A DNA stretch of 64,000 bases, taken from the NCBI GenBank assembly GCA_051647245.1, contig JBOFDS010000011.1, forward strand, positions 1 through 64,000. The letters are read 5' to 3'. Shown in pieces: positions 1 to 8,831 of the stretch. The position numbers and the translations under genes were made by a program. The notes beneath the pieces are model-generated. The model was not told the DNA's origin. It ran no database searches and saw only the letters and a program-made list of their open reading frames with translations. Source of the stretch: Brevinema_A sp051647245. Its GTDB lineage: Bacteria > Spirochaetota > Brevinematia > Brevinematales > Brevinemataceae. The first letter of the stretch is position 1; every line of letters starts with the position of its first letter.

Positions 1-60
1 TTGCATGCCTAAAACACACTGCCAGCGTTCGTTCTGAGCCAGAATCAAACCCTCCATTAT
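1..60 (-). rRNA. rrs: 16S ribosomal RNA, 5' end (truncated by window edge)
   Basis: On the minus strand the sequence reads through the universal bacterial 16S start: GGGTTTGATTCTGGCTCAG followed by the conserved helix segment GAACGAACGCTGGC. Only about 60 nt lie in the window and the gene continues off the left edge. The mature 5' end is placed by aligning the TTTGAT element with E. coli position 8 onward. The next segment (AGTGTGTTTTAGGCATGCAA) would place the organism by database comparison. Upstream lie three tandem promoters. Confidence 0.95.
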
Positions 61-183
61 ATTATATAATAAATAATTTATCTATAATCTAATCTTAGTA
101 TCATCTAACTTAATTGTATATTCACTCACCTTTGTTATGCCTTTCTATTCTTTCTCGAAGAAGTCATCCCTCATCGAGCTAAA

Positions 184-213
184 AGTATAACACATATGTT
201 TCCATTTTGTCAA
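184..213 (-). promoter_or_regulatory. rRNA promoter, proximal copy (P3)
   Basis: Minus-strand TTGACA, 18-bp spacer, TATACT. It is closest to the 16S gene. The roughly 120 nt between it and the 16S start is AT-rich leader with no ORF. Confidence 0.85.
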
Positions 214-295
214 TACTTTTTTCAAAAATAATTTAATTATTTTTGATTGTTTATTTAGATAAAAAGCTTAATCAGTTCTTTATCGTCAAGAAATA

Positions 296-325
296 AGTAT
301 AACTCATTTCCTTATATTTTGTCAA
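296..325 (-). promoter_or_regulatory. rRNA promoter, middle copy (P2)
   Basis: Minus-strand TTGACA, 18-bp spacer, TATACT. The sequence upstream of the -35 box (TTTTTGCAAAATC-like) and most of the spacer match the distal copy, so the promoters look duplicated. Confidence 0.85.
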
Positions 326-433
326 TAGATTTTGCAAAAATATTTATTTATTTTATAAAATAACCATTTTCGAAAAAGATAAGGCTAAAAAGTATCTATT
401 TTGATAAATTTTAATATCCTATCCACAAGGAAA

Positions 434-462
434 AGTATAACAAACTTCCTTATGATTGTCAA
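434..462 (-). promoter_or_regulatory. rRNA promoter, distal copy (P1)
   Basis: Minus-strand TTGACA, 17-bp spacer, TATACT: both hexamers match or nearly match the sigma-70 consensus. It is preceded by an AT-rich UP-like stretch (AAAATAAATAAGTATTTTTG). It lies about 370 nt upstream of the 16S gene and about 50 nt downstream of the hisS stop, so rRNA transcription runs in the same direction as hisS. Confidence 0.85.
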
Positions 463-512
463 TCGATTTTGCAAAAATACTTATTTATTTTTATAAACCT
501 TTTTAACTTTTA

Positions 513-1994
513 TTAATACAGTTCAAACGTCGCTAAATCAAACTCTGTTTCAAGTCCTGTATTCATATCTTTACGTTTGATAATTCCCTTCTGAAGTTCT
601 GGTGTTCCACAGATCCACACAAAAGGAATCCCAGCTTTATTCGCATACTGTAATTGTTTTCCTAAAGGCATACTAGAATCAGGATAAATTTCCACTTGAT
701 AAGTTTTTTCTTTACCTTTACTGAGTTCTGTTACCATTTCATTAAGATCAATTTGCTCTTTATCACCTGCGTTAAAGAAAGGATTTTTAGACAAAACATC
801 CATGATTTTGTTCATCGATTGGTCAATGGCCTGTTGATTTTGAGATAATAAAATATTTTCTATCATCCCTAAACAATCTAAATAAACATTCTCCATACTT
901 TTCAGATTGTTAGAAATAGTATAAAAGAGGGATAATGGTAATTCCGCATCAATCGCTATCATATGCTTTTCAACGATAAGATCTTCATCAAGGAGTAATT
1001 TATGCCCACGCAAAAAGGCTTCAAAAGTAACATCCCCAATCGCAAACCCAACACCAGAGATATTTTGATTCTTTAAGAAGAAAGAGACAAGATTATCATA
1101 GCGTCCACCACCGAACAAGGCACGAGCATTTTCAGGATTTTTATCATAAGCCTCGAAAACTAATCCCGTATAGTACGCCAATCCACGCACCACAGAAAAA
1201 TCATAACGAAGGGGATTTTGATCTTTGAACACTTTATCACCGAGTTCGAGAACTTCTTTAATTTCTTTTGCAGATTCTGAGTTAGGGACAAGTTTAAATG
1301 CTTCATCAAAATTCTTTGCAAATACTTCTTGTAATTTTTGAGCTTGATCGGAGGAAAACCCTTGATCGGATAATAATTGTGCAAATTTCTCTGCATCCAT
1401 TTTATCTTTTTTATCAATCAAACGTGCCAAATCATCAAGTCTATCTTCAGACACACCAACGTAATCTACCAAAATATCACGCACAAATCCACGGTGATTG
1501 ATTCTGATTTCGTACATATCTTTGGTTGCCCCAAAAATAGAAAAGACAGCTTGAGCCACAGACAGTAATTCAAAATCCGCAAAAGCACCCTTCGCCCCTA
1601 TCAGATCGATATTCACTTGGTAAAATTCTCTGAGGCGACCTTTTTGAGGTCTTTCGTAACGCATGAAATTTTCGATAGAATACCACCGTTGAATAGAAGG
1701 GAGTTCATTGATTTTTGCAGCATACATACGAGCAATAGATGGAGTTAATTCAGGACGAATCGCCACACGACGGTCTCCCTTATCATTGAAGACGTAGAGT
1801 TGTTTTTCAGCGATTTCTTCACCGCTTTTCGCCGCATAAAGCTCAAAACTCTCTAGCAAAGGTGCAGACATTTTTTCGTAAGTAAAGCTAGAAATAGCCT
1901 GCTCTATCATATTAAACATATAAGTGCGAAAACGCATTTCTTGGGGATAAAAATCTCTTGTCCCTGTGTATGAATTAGTAGAAATTTTACTCAT
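513..1994 (-). CDS. hisS: Histidyl-tRNA synthetase
   Basis: Class II aminoacyl-tRNA synthetase that charges tRNA-His in the cytoplasm. Visible elements: class II motif 1 in the first 60 residues, RPELT at 80-84, motif 2 around 110-127 (FMRYERPQKGRLREFYQ), the histidine-specific RGLAYYTG at 270-277 (many bacterial enzymes have RGLDYYTG), and GGGRYDNL from 295. A C-terminal anticodon-binding domain ends in a predicted mixed alpha/beta segment. At 493 residues it is longer than the usual 420-430. The ATG overlaps the stop of the upstream NfeD-like gene (TAATG), implying translational coupling. Confidence 0.96.
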   Translation of the reverse strand: MSKISTNSYTGTRDFYPQEMRFRTYMFNMIEQAISSFTYEKMSAPLLESFELYAAKSGEEIAEKQLYVFNDKGDRRVAIRPELTPSIARMYAAKINELPSIQRWYSIENFMRYERPQKGRLREFYQVNIDLIGAKGAFADFELLSVAQAVFSIFGATKDMYEIRINHRGFVRDILVDYVGVSEDRLDDLARLIDKKDKMDAEKFAQLLSDQGFSSDQAQKLQEVFAKNFDEAFKLVPNSESAKEIKEVLELGDKVFKDQNPLRYDFSVVRGLAYYTGLVFEAYDKNPENARALFGGGRYDNLVSFFLKNQNISGVGFAIGDVTFEAFLRGHKLLLDEDLIVEKHMIAIDAELPLSLFYTISNNLKSMENVYLDCLGMIENILLSQNQQAIDQSMNKIMDVLSKNPFFNAGDKEQIDLNEMVTELSKGKEKTYQVEIYPDSSMPLGKQLQYANKAGIPFVWICGTPELQKGIIKRKDMNTGLETEFDLATFELY

Positions 1995-2440
1995 TATTTT
2001 CTCTCTTGTACTAGTAATTTGATTCCTTGGATCTCTTTTACGATCACAAGGCTCCCCTCAGGGATAATGACATTATCAACACTTCTAGCAGGAAAAATAT
2101 CTGCAGAAATTTTGACTTTGCCTTGATCTTTGGTATTATCAATTGTCTCGATAACACGAACTTCTTTACCGATCAAAGCATCTCTGCCTGATTGGTAATT
2201 GTTAGGAGATGTATTTTTTTTGATAAAAGGACGAATCATAGCAAATAACAGAGTTGTTAAGCCAAAAAAGATAATCACTTGAGCAAACAAAGAATCAAAC
2301 TTCATCGCAAACACTCCCGTTACAAGAGCTGCAATAGATGGAAAAATAAGAATCGTCGTCGGTGTGATTAATTCCAAGATAAAAAGCACCAGTGCCACAC
2401 CCCACCAAAAATACGCGATATGATTCATCATTTCATACAT
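1994..2440 (-). CDS. NfeD-like short membrane protein with OB-fold domain
   Basis: 148 residues. Three hydrophobic segments (about 8-26, 30-48, 52-72) precede a soluble beta-rich C-terminal domain (about 85-145) containing IGKEVRVIETI and GSLVIVKEIQGIKLLV, the pattern of NfeD C-terminal OB folds. Family members work with membrane proteases or SPFH proteins in membrane quality control; no SPFH or ClpP-class partner is adjacent here. A good Shine-Dalgarno (GAAAGGGGAG) sits before the ATG, and the stop overlaps the hisS start. Confidence 0.8.
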   Translation of the reverse strand: MYEMMNHIAYFWWGVALVLFILELITPTTILIFPSIAALVTGVFAMKFDSLFAQVIIFFGLTTLLFAMIRPFIKKNTSPNNYQSGRDALIGKEVRVIETIDNTKDQGKVKISADIFPARSVDNVIIPEGSLVIVKEIQGIKLLVQERK

Positions 2441-2464
2441 AGGAATACTCCCCTTTCAGATCTA

Positions 2465-4945
2465 TTAATTCTTTTTTAAAATTGTTTCTTTGATAAAAAT
2501 CCCCAAAGCGAAGAACATAGCTAAGACAATCACGAGCCTTGACCAGAACAGCCCCTCTACAGGACGATGATATTTTAAGGTCATCGATTGAGAATTCGCT
2601 GGGACAAAGATATACTGCTGGATGCCGTTCGCCTTGTAGATATCGGTTTTCACACCATCAATCTCAGCCTGCCAACCCTTATCAAAAAGATCCCCAAAAT
2701 ATAAAATCTCGTCTTGAGCATTATTCAAATCAATCTCATAACTATTATATTCAACACGATTGACAGAAACTTCTCTCGGCTTCCCGACAAATGACTTTTG
2801 AAGGTCAATACCGCTTTCTTCAATAGGAAGCGCAAATTGTGAAATATTGCGTAGGGAATAAGCAAGCTCATCAAAGAGTCGACTTTCCCTTTGTGGGGCA
2901 ATATTATCTACAAAAGCAAAGCGAGGAAGCTTTTCTTTTAGTTCATAGATTTTATTCGTTTGGTTTTGCGTACCAAGAGTAATAGTAACAAACATCGCAT
3001 CACGCGTAAGATTTTGAGCAAAAATTCTCTCAAGTTCATCAGAAATAATGATATATTTCACATTCCCTATAAACCAGAGACGTTTATTAAGTTCCCATAC
3101 ATCGTCGTTACTTTCGTAAGCAGGCACACTGTCAAAAGCACTCTTAAAGAAATTATAGTAGCCATCATCAATACGCGAAATAGGAATACGCCCAAACATA
3201 TTAATATCATGATAAGGAAAAGCATAGGTAAGGTCTGTATTATTATGACTGTAAAGATGTTGCTCGACGACCTTGCCCGTAGGTACAGGAGAATCGGTAG
3301 TATTTGGTAAGAAAAGACTTCCTGATGCTCGATAGGATTGCCCAAGATATTGTTTTAAGAAATCCACTGTTTCGGTTTTTTGATAAAACTCTTTTTCATC
3401 AACATAAGTCGACGCAATATAATAACGATTGGAGTTGTATAGATTGATCATTGTAAAAAGAAGAATCATGATTGGGAATAATTTTTGATGTTTTGGCACT
3501 TTATACAAAAAGACAAAAGCCCCAAAGAGCAACCCCGACAAAATCATCATATCGATCACAGCATTCAATCGTCCTGTCAACACAAGATCTACAATCTGAC
3601 TATTGACCCCTTGTCCGAATTTCGCGGTTAAGATACGACGAATATAAGAAGGATCACCGCCATCTGTTGCGATCAAAGAAATCACCCAAAGCAATGATAT
3701 TCCAAAGAATACCCCTACTCCTATCAAAATATTTTTTTTCTTTTTATCATCATTTTCAGAGAAAATCTGTTGAATGGTATCAAGACCAATAGCAGCAACG
3801 ATACTCCACGAAAGTCCCGTAATACTCAAGAATTTTGCAGGCACACGGAGTTTGTCCATTCCAGGAAGATGGTACCACAACCAGAAGAAAGGCGTACCAG
3901 GCATGTATTTACCAAAAGATAAAAGCATCGCCACCATGCCAGCAACCGCAAAAAAACGAAGAGCAGGACGCTGAGACTTCCAAGCCACCACACCAAGCAC
4001 CGCAAACACAAACATAAAAAAGCCTAAAGAATCGGTGTTACCGGACATAGGTTTATCACCCCAATAAAGGGTTGTAATATCTGATGAACTCAAACCATGA
4101 TAACCATATGCAAGCGTATCAATGATCTCGGAAGGGGGGAAAGACCAACTTGTTGCAAAGTCCCATGAACCTTGATTGGATAAAAATTCGGAATTTGCCC
4201 AAAATTTGATTGTGGAAAGAAAAATCCCCAATCCGAAGACAACCACCATCATTAAAAATGGGAGATGTTTTTTTAATAATTTAAAGTCTAAAGAAGGTTT
4301 TGGGAGGAATTGGATTCCTTTTTGTTGATGTAAAAGATAAATCACCCACGCCCCACCAAGCACCGTACCGTAAATACCACGTTGAGGTTCGCCTATCATC
4401 ATCCATGCCCAAAAAATTCCACCCCAAACACCAGCAAGGATTTTGAAGAGACGTTGATCTGTTTTACCATCCAAAATCACACTCAGACAAAGCAAAAATG
4501 CTGGAGTCATAGGAATTGCTTCAAGAGCAAGAGCATGTCCACTATAAACAAGGGACAAAACATGAGGAAGAAAAGTGTAAGAAATTGCTCCGAAAATTGC
4601 TCCGATATCGGAGACGTTTTGACGTTTGATTAATTTGTAAGTAACAAAACCTGACAAAATCAATGCTAAAAAATATACTCCTGCCACACGAACATGACCT
4701 GTGATCGCAAGAATTGTATTATATAAATCAGGATTTGGAACATTAAAGATGAATCCAAGCCAGTAGTTTGGGATGAAATGATAGCCTTGCCCAGAAAGCA
4801 AAGACCGCACAATGACTTGACGCATTGAAATATTATCATCGACCCCTTGCAAGATCAAACCTGAAAACGTCTCTCTAAACAACAACCCAATTAAAAATAA
4901 TAAGATTCCAGACAATAAGAGATAAGATTTTTTATTAGTGTTCAT
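2465..4945 (-). CDS. Large polytopic membrane protein, YfhO / GT-C glycosyltransferase-like
   Basis: 826 residues. An N-terminal membrane segment (7-27) is followed by many hydrophobic helices over the first two thirds, an extracytoplasmic domain of about 230 residues rich in beta-type sequence, and one last membrane helix near 800-820. The short loop with GVDDNISMRQ after the first helix and the overall layout resemble YfhO-family proteins, which have a GT-C-like fold and are linked to glycosylation of surface polymers. The assignment rests on architecture and patterns; substrate unknown. SD AAAAGAGGAA precedes the ATG. It is co-oriented with truB upstream (gap 11 nt). Confidence 0.6.
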   Translation of the reverse strand: MNTNKKSYLLLSGILLFLIGLLFRETFSGLILQGVDDNISMRQVIVRSLLSGQGYHFIPNYWLGFIFNVPNPDLYNTILAITGHVRVAGVYFLALILSGFVTYKLIKRQNVSDIGAIFGAISYTFLPHVLSLVYSGHALALEAIPMTPAFLLCLSVILDGKTDQRLFKILAGVWGGIFWAWMMIGEPQRGIYGTVLGGAWVIYLLHQQKGIQFLPKPSLDFKLLKKHLPFLMMVVVFGLGIFLSTIKFWANSEFLSNQGSWDFATSWSFPPSEIIDTLAYGYHGLSSSDITTLYWGDKPMSGNTDSLGFFMFVFAVLGVVAWKSQRPALRFFAVAGMVAMLLSFGKYMPGTPFFWLWYHLPGMDKLRVPAKFLSITGLSWSIVAAIGLDTIQQIFSENDDKKKKNILIGVGVFFGISLLWVISLIATDGGDPSYIRRILTAKFGQGVNSQIVDLVLTGRLNAVIDMMILSGLLFGAFVFLYKVPKHQKLFPIMILLFTMINLYNSNRYYIASTYVDEKEFYQKTETVDFLKQYLGQSYRASGSLFLPNTTDSPVPTGKVVEQHLYSHNNTDLTYAFPYHDINMFGRIPISRIDDGYYNFFKSAFDSVPAYESNDDVWELNKRLWFIGNVKYIIISDELERIFAQNLTRDAMFVTITLGTQNQTNKIYELKEKLPRFAFVDNIAPQRESRLFDELAYSLRNISQFALPIEESGIDLQKSFVGKPREVSVNRVEYNSYEIDLNNAQDEILYFGDLFDKGWQAEIDGVKTDIYKANGIQQYIFVPANSQSMTLKYHRPVEGLFWSRLVIVLAMFFALGIFIKETILKKN

Positions 4946-4956
4946 AAATTCCTCTT

Positions 4957-5862
4957 TTAAGATTCTTTTGCTTTTTGCTGCATTTGTTTCGCGACAAAAT
5001 TTTTCTGATAAGAAAGCTTTTTCCCATCAGAAATCAATAAGGAAACGATTTTGTTTTCATACATGAGACGATAAAGTCCCTTATTTATAGAAGAAACTTC
5101 ATAAAATTCTTGTAGAAGAGGCTTCCCATGTGCAAGATATTCCAAGCTTCCTTTCCATTCGACAGCAGGCAAAAAAGACACTGCTTTTTCTGGTGCAATC
5201 ACAAAATCCTGCCAATTGTCAGGGAGTTGATCAATATTAATAGTATCTTCCAAGTCAATCCCACCAGCCATGGTTCTTTGAAGAAAGACCAGATGACCTC
5301 CCGTCCCCAAAGCTACTGCCAAATCACGTGCCAAAGATCGAATATAAGTCCCAGAACCACAATGAATGAGAGCAGAGATTTGTTTTGTGGTGGGATCGTA
5401 AGTTACCTCTTCCCAGGAATAAACCATCACATCACGTGCTTTGAGATCCACTGCTTTACCTTCTCGAGCAAGATCATAAGCTCTCTTTCCGTCCACTTTC
5501 AAAGCAGAATATTGAGGAGGAATCTGCGAAATCAATCCTGTGAGTGATTGGATATGAGATTGGATTTGTTCCAAAGAAATCTCAGGTACCTCAAAATGCT
5601 CTAAAATAGTTCCTTCTTTGTCGTCCGTGTCTGTTGTTTGTCCAAGTTGAATAATTGTTTTGTATTTTTTGGAAGCGTGCAAGAGTGCATCAAAAAACGC
5701 CGTGCTATCGTTGATCAAAATAGGAAGAACGCCACTCGCCATAGGATCAAGCGTCCCACCGTGTCCAATCTTAGAAATTCCCGTATGTTTTTTGATCTTA
5801 CGAATCACATCGAATGATGTCATCCCTGAAGCTTTATTGATTCCTAAGATTCCACTAACCAT
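4957..5862 (-). CDS. truB: tRNA pseudouridine-55 synthase
   Basis: Makes pseudouridine 55 in the T loop of tRNA. The N-terminus carries the TruB signature GILGINKASGMTSFDVIRK and HGGTLDPMASGVLP at 34-47, with catalytic Asp39. Later YSALKVDGKRAYDLAREGK and CGSGTYIRSLARDL are family motifs. 301 residues is normal length; the C-terminal part is a PUA-like tail. SD GAGGGTG lies before the ATG. Confidence 0.97.
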   Translation of the reverse strand: MVSGILGINKASGMTSFDVIRKIKKHTGISKIGHGGTLDPMASGVLPILINDSTAFFDALLHASKKYKTIIQLGQTTDTDDKEGTILEHFEVPEISLEQIQSHIQSLTGLISQIPPQYSALKVDGKRAYDLAREGKAVDLKARDVMVYSWEEVTYDPTTKQISALIHCGSGTYIRSLARDLAVALGTGGHLVFLQRTMAGGIDLEDTINIDQLPDNWQDFVIAPEKAVSFLPAVEWKGSLEYLAHGKPLLQEFYEVSSINKGLYRLMYENKIVSLLISDGKKLSYQKNFVAKQMQQKAKES

Positions 5863-5891
5863 AGCACCCTCAAATTATTTGATATAGCTCA

Positions 5892-5920
5892 ATTATAACG
5901 ATAATTTGTAAAAATATCAA
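5892..5920 (-). promoter_or_regulatory. Sigma-70 promoter for truB cluster
   Basis: Minus-strand TTGATA, 17-bp spacer, TATAAT, about 30 nt upstream of the truB ATG. It probably drives truB and the co-oriented genes down to hisS. Confidence 0.75.
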
Positions 5921-6028
5921 ATATCATCTACTTATTGCGTTATGTGCACGCATTTTTTTTGTATTTTTTTTGAAAAAGCCTTATACTGTATATTAAAGAA
6001 AGATATTTTATGAATAAATGAGGTTTTT

Positions 6029-6754
6029 ATGCCTGCATCACATATCGTGGAACGGATTAAAGGAATTGAGGGTCGCATTCAAGAGATCCAAAATATCAAC
6101 CGTCCCAAAGTCAACAAAACAGAACAAACAGAAACTCCCAAACAAACAGAAAAATTTTCCGATATTATGAAAGAAGTGATGGAAAGCCAATCTGCAACGA
6201 CGCTTGACTTGATGGGAGAGGGAACAAACAACAGTCCTTCTTTAGGTTCTAATTTATTAAATAATAAATTAGATAGTTTGATGTCTGAATACACCAAAAA
6301 CGGCTCAATGCCTGTTGCCACGCCAAAGCCACTTCCTAAAAATATGATCAACTCAACAAATCCTGGTCTTTGGGATGATGTTATCACTCGTGCAAGTAAA
6401 GAGTTTGATGTGGATGAACGTTTAATCCATGCTGTTATACAGGCTGAATCTGCCTACAATCCTAACGCCGTCTCCAGAGCTGGTGCACAGGGTTTGATGC
6501 AGTTAATGCCTGCTACAGCTGAAGAGCTTGGGGTAACAGATTCTTTTAGTCCCGAACAAAATATCATCGGTGGTACAAAGTACCTTAGAGAGATGCTTGA
6601 CTACTATAAAGGCGACTTAATCAAGACACTTGCGGCCTATAATGCAGGTCCTACGGCTGTGGACAGATCCAACGGAATTCCTCCATACCGTGAAACTAGA
6701 GAATATGTTCCTAGAGTATTAAACTATTATTATAACCTTCGACACCAAAATTAA
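6029..6754 (+). CDS. Soluble lytic transglycosylase (SLT domain), probably flagellum-associated
   Basis: Cleaves peptidoglycan between MurNAc and GlcNAc. Residues 1-110 are a low-complexity, Lys/Thr/Asn-rich region without an obvious signal peptide. The SLT domain (about 118-235) has catalytic Glu140 in VIQAESAYNPNAVS, GAQGLMQLMPATA at 152-164, and AAYNAGP near 205. It lies 20 nt upstream of flbB, which suggests a role in letting periplasmic flagella assemble through the wall, comparable to FlgJ. The absent signal peptide is odd and might mean flagellar-type export. SD GAGG 5 nt before the ATG. Confidence 0.85.
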   Translation: MPASHIVERIKGIEGRIQEIQNINRPKVNKTEQTETPKQTEKFSDIMKEVMESQSATTLDLMGEGTNNSPSLGSNLLNNKLDSLMSEYTKNGSMPVATPKPLPKNMINSTNPGLWDDVITRASKEFDVDERLIHAVIQAESAYNPNAVSRAGAQGLMQLMPATAEELGVTDSFSPEQNIIGGTKYLREMLDYYKGDLIKTLAAYNAGPTAVDRSNGIPPYRETREYVPRVLNYYYNLRHQN

Positions 6755-6774
6755 GGACGAAGAGAGGCGGAATC

Positions 6775-7371
6775 ATGCATTCTTGGAAACGAGTATTATT
6801 TTTGTTGATTATTAATATTTTACTGATCGCGTTTACCTTATACTTTTTTGATTATATGAGAATTATTGACTACAGACGTATTCTTGCGGGAATACAAGGA
6901 AATTCCGGACTCACAGCTGCAGCAAAATTAGAAGATCCTTTGTTACTTGAAAAAGAAGAATTGGCAAAAAAATGGGAAGCTCTCACAATCAAAGAAAACG
7001 AAATATCCAATATCCAATTAAGTGTGGACAGCAACCGTATGGCTCTTGAAGAAGATCTGAACCAGCTTGCCGAGCAACGCGAAGCCTTCCTTAACGATCA
7101 AGCACTTGCAGAGATCAAAGAAGCAGAACGTAATACCTATGATCTGAAGATTGTGGATGTGGCGACACAGATTGGGGGGATGCCTCCTCAAACTGCTGCA
7201 GAATTACTCAATCTTCAAGATGATCTCCAAGTCGTAGATATCTTCAAAAAAATGGACGAACTCGCTGCTCAAAATGGTCAAGCATCGACAGTTCCGTTCT
7301 TGTTGACACTGTTAGAACGTGAAAAAGCTGCCCGTGTGCAGTCGCTGATGCTCGTCAACGAAACCCCTTAG
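6775..7371 (+). CDS. flbB: Periplasmic-flagellum collar protein FlbB (MotE-like)
   Basis: 198 residues: an N-terminal membrane anchor (about 8-27), a long charged coiled coil (about 55-120), then a helical MotE-like segment beginning GGMPPQTAAELLNLQ with alternating Leu/Asp helices. In spirochaetes FlbB is the base of the flagellar-motor collar and helps recruit stators. Known from the family: membrane anchor plus coiled coil plus MotE domain; all three are visible. Context with the transglycosylase gene supports a flagellar role. Confidence 0.82.
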   Translation: MHSWKRVLFLLIINILLIAFTLYFFDYMRIIDYRRILAGIQGNSGLTAAAKLEDPLLLEKEELAKKWEALTIKENEISNIQLSVDSNRMALEEDLNQLAEQREAFLNDQALAEIKEAERNTYDLKIVDVATQIGGMPPQTAAELLNLQDDLQVVDIFKKMDELAAQNGQASTVPFLLTLLEREKAARVQSLMLVNETP

Positions 7372-7390
7372 AATATTAAATTCCAAAATA

Positions 7391-7416
7391 AAAACTCCTA
7401 GAATTCTAGGAGTTTT
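7391..7416. terminator. Bidirectional terminator between flbB and phosphohexomutase gene
   Basis: Perfect palindrome AAAACTCCTAGAATTCTAGG plus AGTTTT. It is flanked by A and T runs, so it can act for both convergent genes. Confidence 0.88.
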
Positions 7417-7432
7417 TTTAGATTTAGTTTGT

Positions 7433-8776
7433 TTAATTAAAGAGAGAACCAACTTGAGAAAGCAAAATTTGTACTTTTTCCGTATTCGGAGCTTCAGCAA
7501 TCAATCGCAAAATAGGTTCTGTGTTGGAAGATCTTAGATGAATCCATGATCCATCCTCCATATCCATACGAAGACCGTCCTCTGTATTGACTTCAGCAGA
7601 TGGAAAGATATGTCGCATCTGTTCAAAGAGGGAATTGATATCACCAGAGAAGGTGTACTTTTCTTTTTTCATGATGACAGAGGGAATGGTTTCGGCAATA
7701 TGAGAGAGGGATTGTTTGCTACGTGCCATTAATTCTAAAATCAAGGCAATTCCCATTAAAGAATCTCTTGCTGCATTTACCTTAGGGTAGATAACACCAC
7801 CATTTCCTTCGATACCATAAAAAGCTGACACTTCTTTAATTTTTTTGACAACATTTGCCTCACCGACTTTTGAACGGAAGGTCTTGCCACCAAATTGATT
7901 GTTCAACAATCCACCCGCCGCAGAAGTACTCATATTAAGCACAATATCTCCACGCTCGCCACGATCAAGAAGAGCCTTAAGTGCAACAACCGCTGTCAAC
8001 TCCTCACTCAAAACCGTACCCGTCTCATCAGCAATCACAAGTCTATCAGCATCAGGATCTTGCGCAAAAGCGACATCCACTTTATGAGTTAAAATCAGAT
8101 CTTTGAGGTGCGTCAAATGTTCAGGAGTTGGCTCAGCAACACGTTGGAAGTGGCCATGAGGCTCATCATTCACATAATGTGCTTGAATACCAAGTAGATC
8201 AAAAAGTTTTTTAGAAGCAGTAGAACCTGAGCAATTCACAGGATCAAGCAACACTGTCAATCCTGATTTCTTGATCAAATCGACATCCACATTCTCAAGA
8301 ATCACTTCAAGGTGTTGGTCAAGAACTGTTGTGTTTTGTGTGTATGCACCAACCTTATCCCAAGTAACCATAGGCACAGGGGCATCAAGGTATTGATTCA
8401 TGATTGCAAGATCTTCTTCATCGGTGAAGACGCCACCTTTTTTGACAAATTTGAAGGCATTCCATTCCAAAGGATTGTGAGAGGCAGAAATCATGATCCC
8501 AGCATCAAATCCTCTTTCACGGACACCGTACATCACTGTCGGAGTCGGTACCATCCCTGCATCCTCGACCTCAAGCCCCATCATATTAAGAACACTCGCC
8601 GCAAAACGTGCAAAAACCTCACCCGTAGGGCGTCCATCACGTCCCATAAGGACTTTCTTACCATTTTGAGAAAGAACATAGGCACCAAATGCTTTTGTAT
8701 ATTTGGTGATGATATCAAAATTGAGGCTATCTCCCCAAATTCCACGAATTCCTGAAACGCTAACCTTGAGACTCAT
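7433..8776 (-). CDS. glmM: Phosphoglucosamine mutase / phosphohexomutase family enzyme
   Basis: Alpha-D-phosphohexomutase of 447 residues. The four family motifs are present: phosphoserine loop ISASHNP with Ser99, metal loop DPDADR near 240, sugar-specificity loop around IEGNGGV, and phosphate-binding SSNTEPILR near 415. In this family GlmM turns glucosamine-6-P into glucosamine-1-P for UDP-GlcNAc and hence MurA. The EWNAFKF after the serine loop differs from classical GlmM, so a phosphomannomutase or phosphoglucomutase role is possible; the gene symbol is tentative. SD AAGGAGA. Confidence 0.8.
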   Translation of the reverse strand: MSLKVSVSGIRGIWGDSLNFDIITKYTKAFGAYVLSQNGKKVLMGRDGRPTGEVFARFAASVLNMMGLEVEDAGMVPTPTVMYGVRERGFDAGIMISASHNPLEWNAFKFVKKGGVFTDEEDLAIMNQYLDAPVPMVTWDKVGAYTQNTTVLDQHLEVILENVDVDLIKKSGLTVLLDPVNCSGSTASKKLFDLLGIQAHYVNDEPHGHFQRVAEPTPEHLTHLKDLILTHKVDVAFAQDPDADRLVIADETGTVLSEELTAVVALKALLDRGERGDIVLNMSTSAAGGLLNNQFGGKTFRSKVGEANVVKKIKEVSAFYGIEGNGGVIYPKVNAARDSLMGIALILELMARSKQSLSHIAETIPSVIMKKEKYTFSGDINSLFEQMRHIFPSAEVNTEDGLRMDMEDGSWIHLRSSNTEPILRLIAEAPNTEKVQILLSQVGSLFN

Positions 8777-8831
8777 AGATTCTCCTTTTCATGATCTGCA
8801 ACCATGATTTTTTTATTAGTAAACTTTTTAA

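Noticed and set aside
184..480. Three similar repeats that could be taken for a CRISPR array
   Set aside because: The repeats are imperfect, separated by 100-140 bp and contain TTGACA/TATACT at promoter spacing; there are no cas genes.
5959..5987. Possible promoter for the transglycosylase gene (TTGTAT, 17 bp, TATACT)
   Set aside because: The -35 match is weak and other placements are equally possible, so it was not listed.
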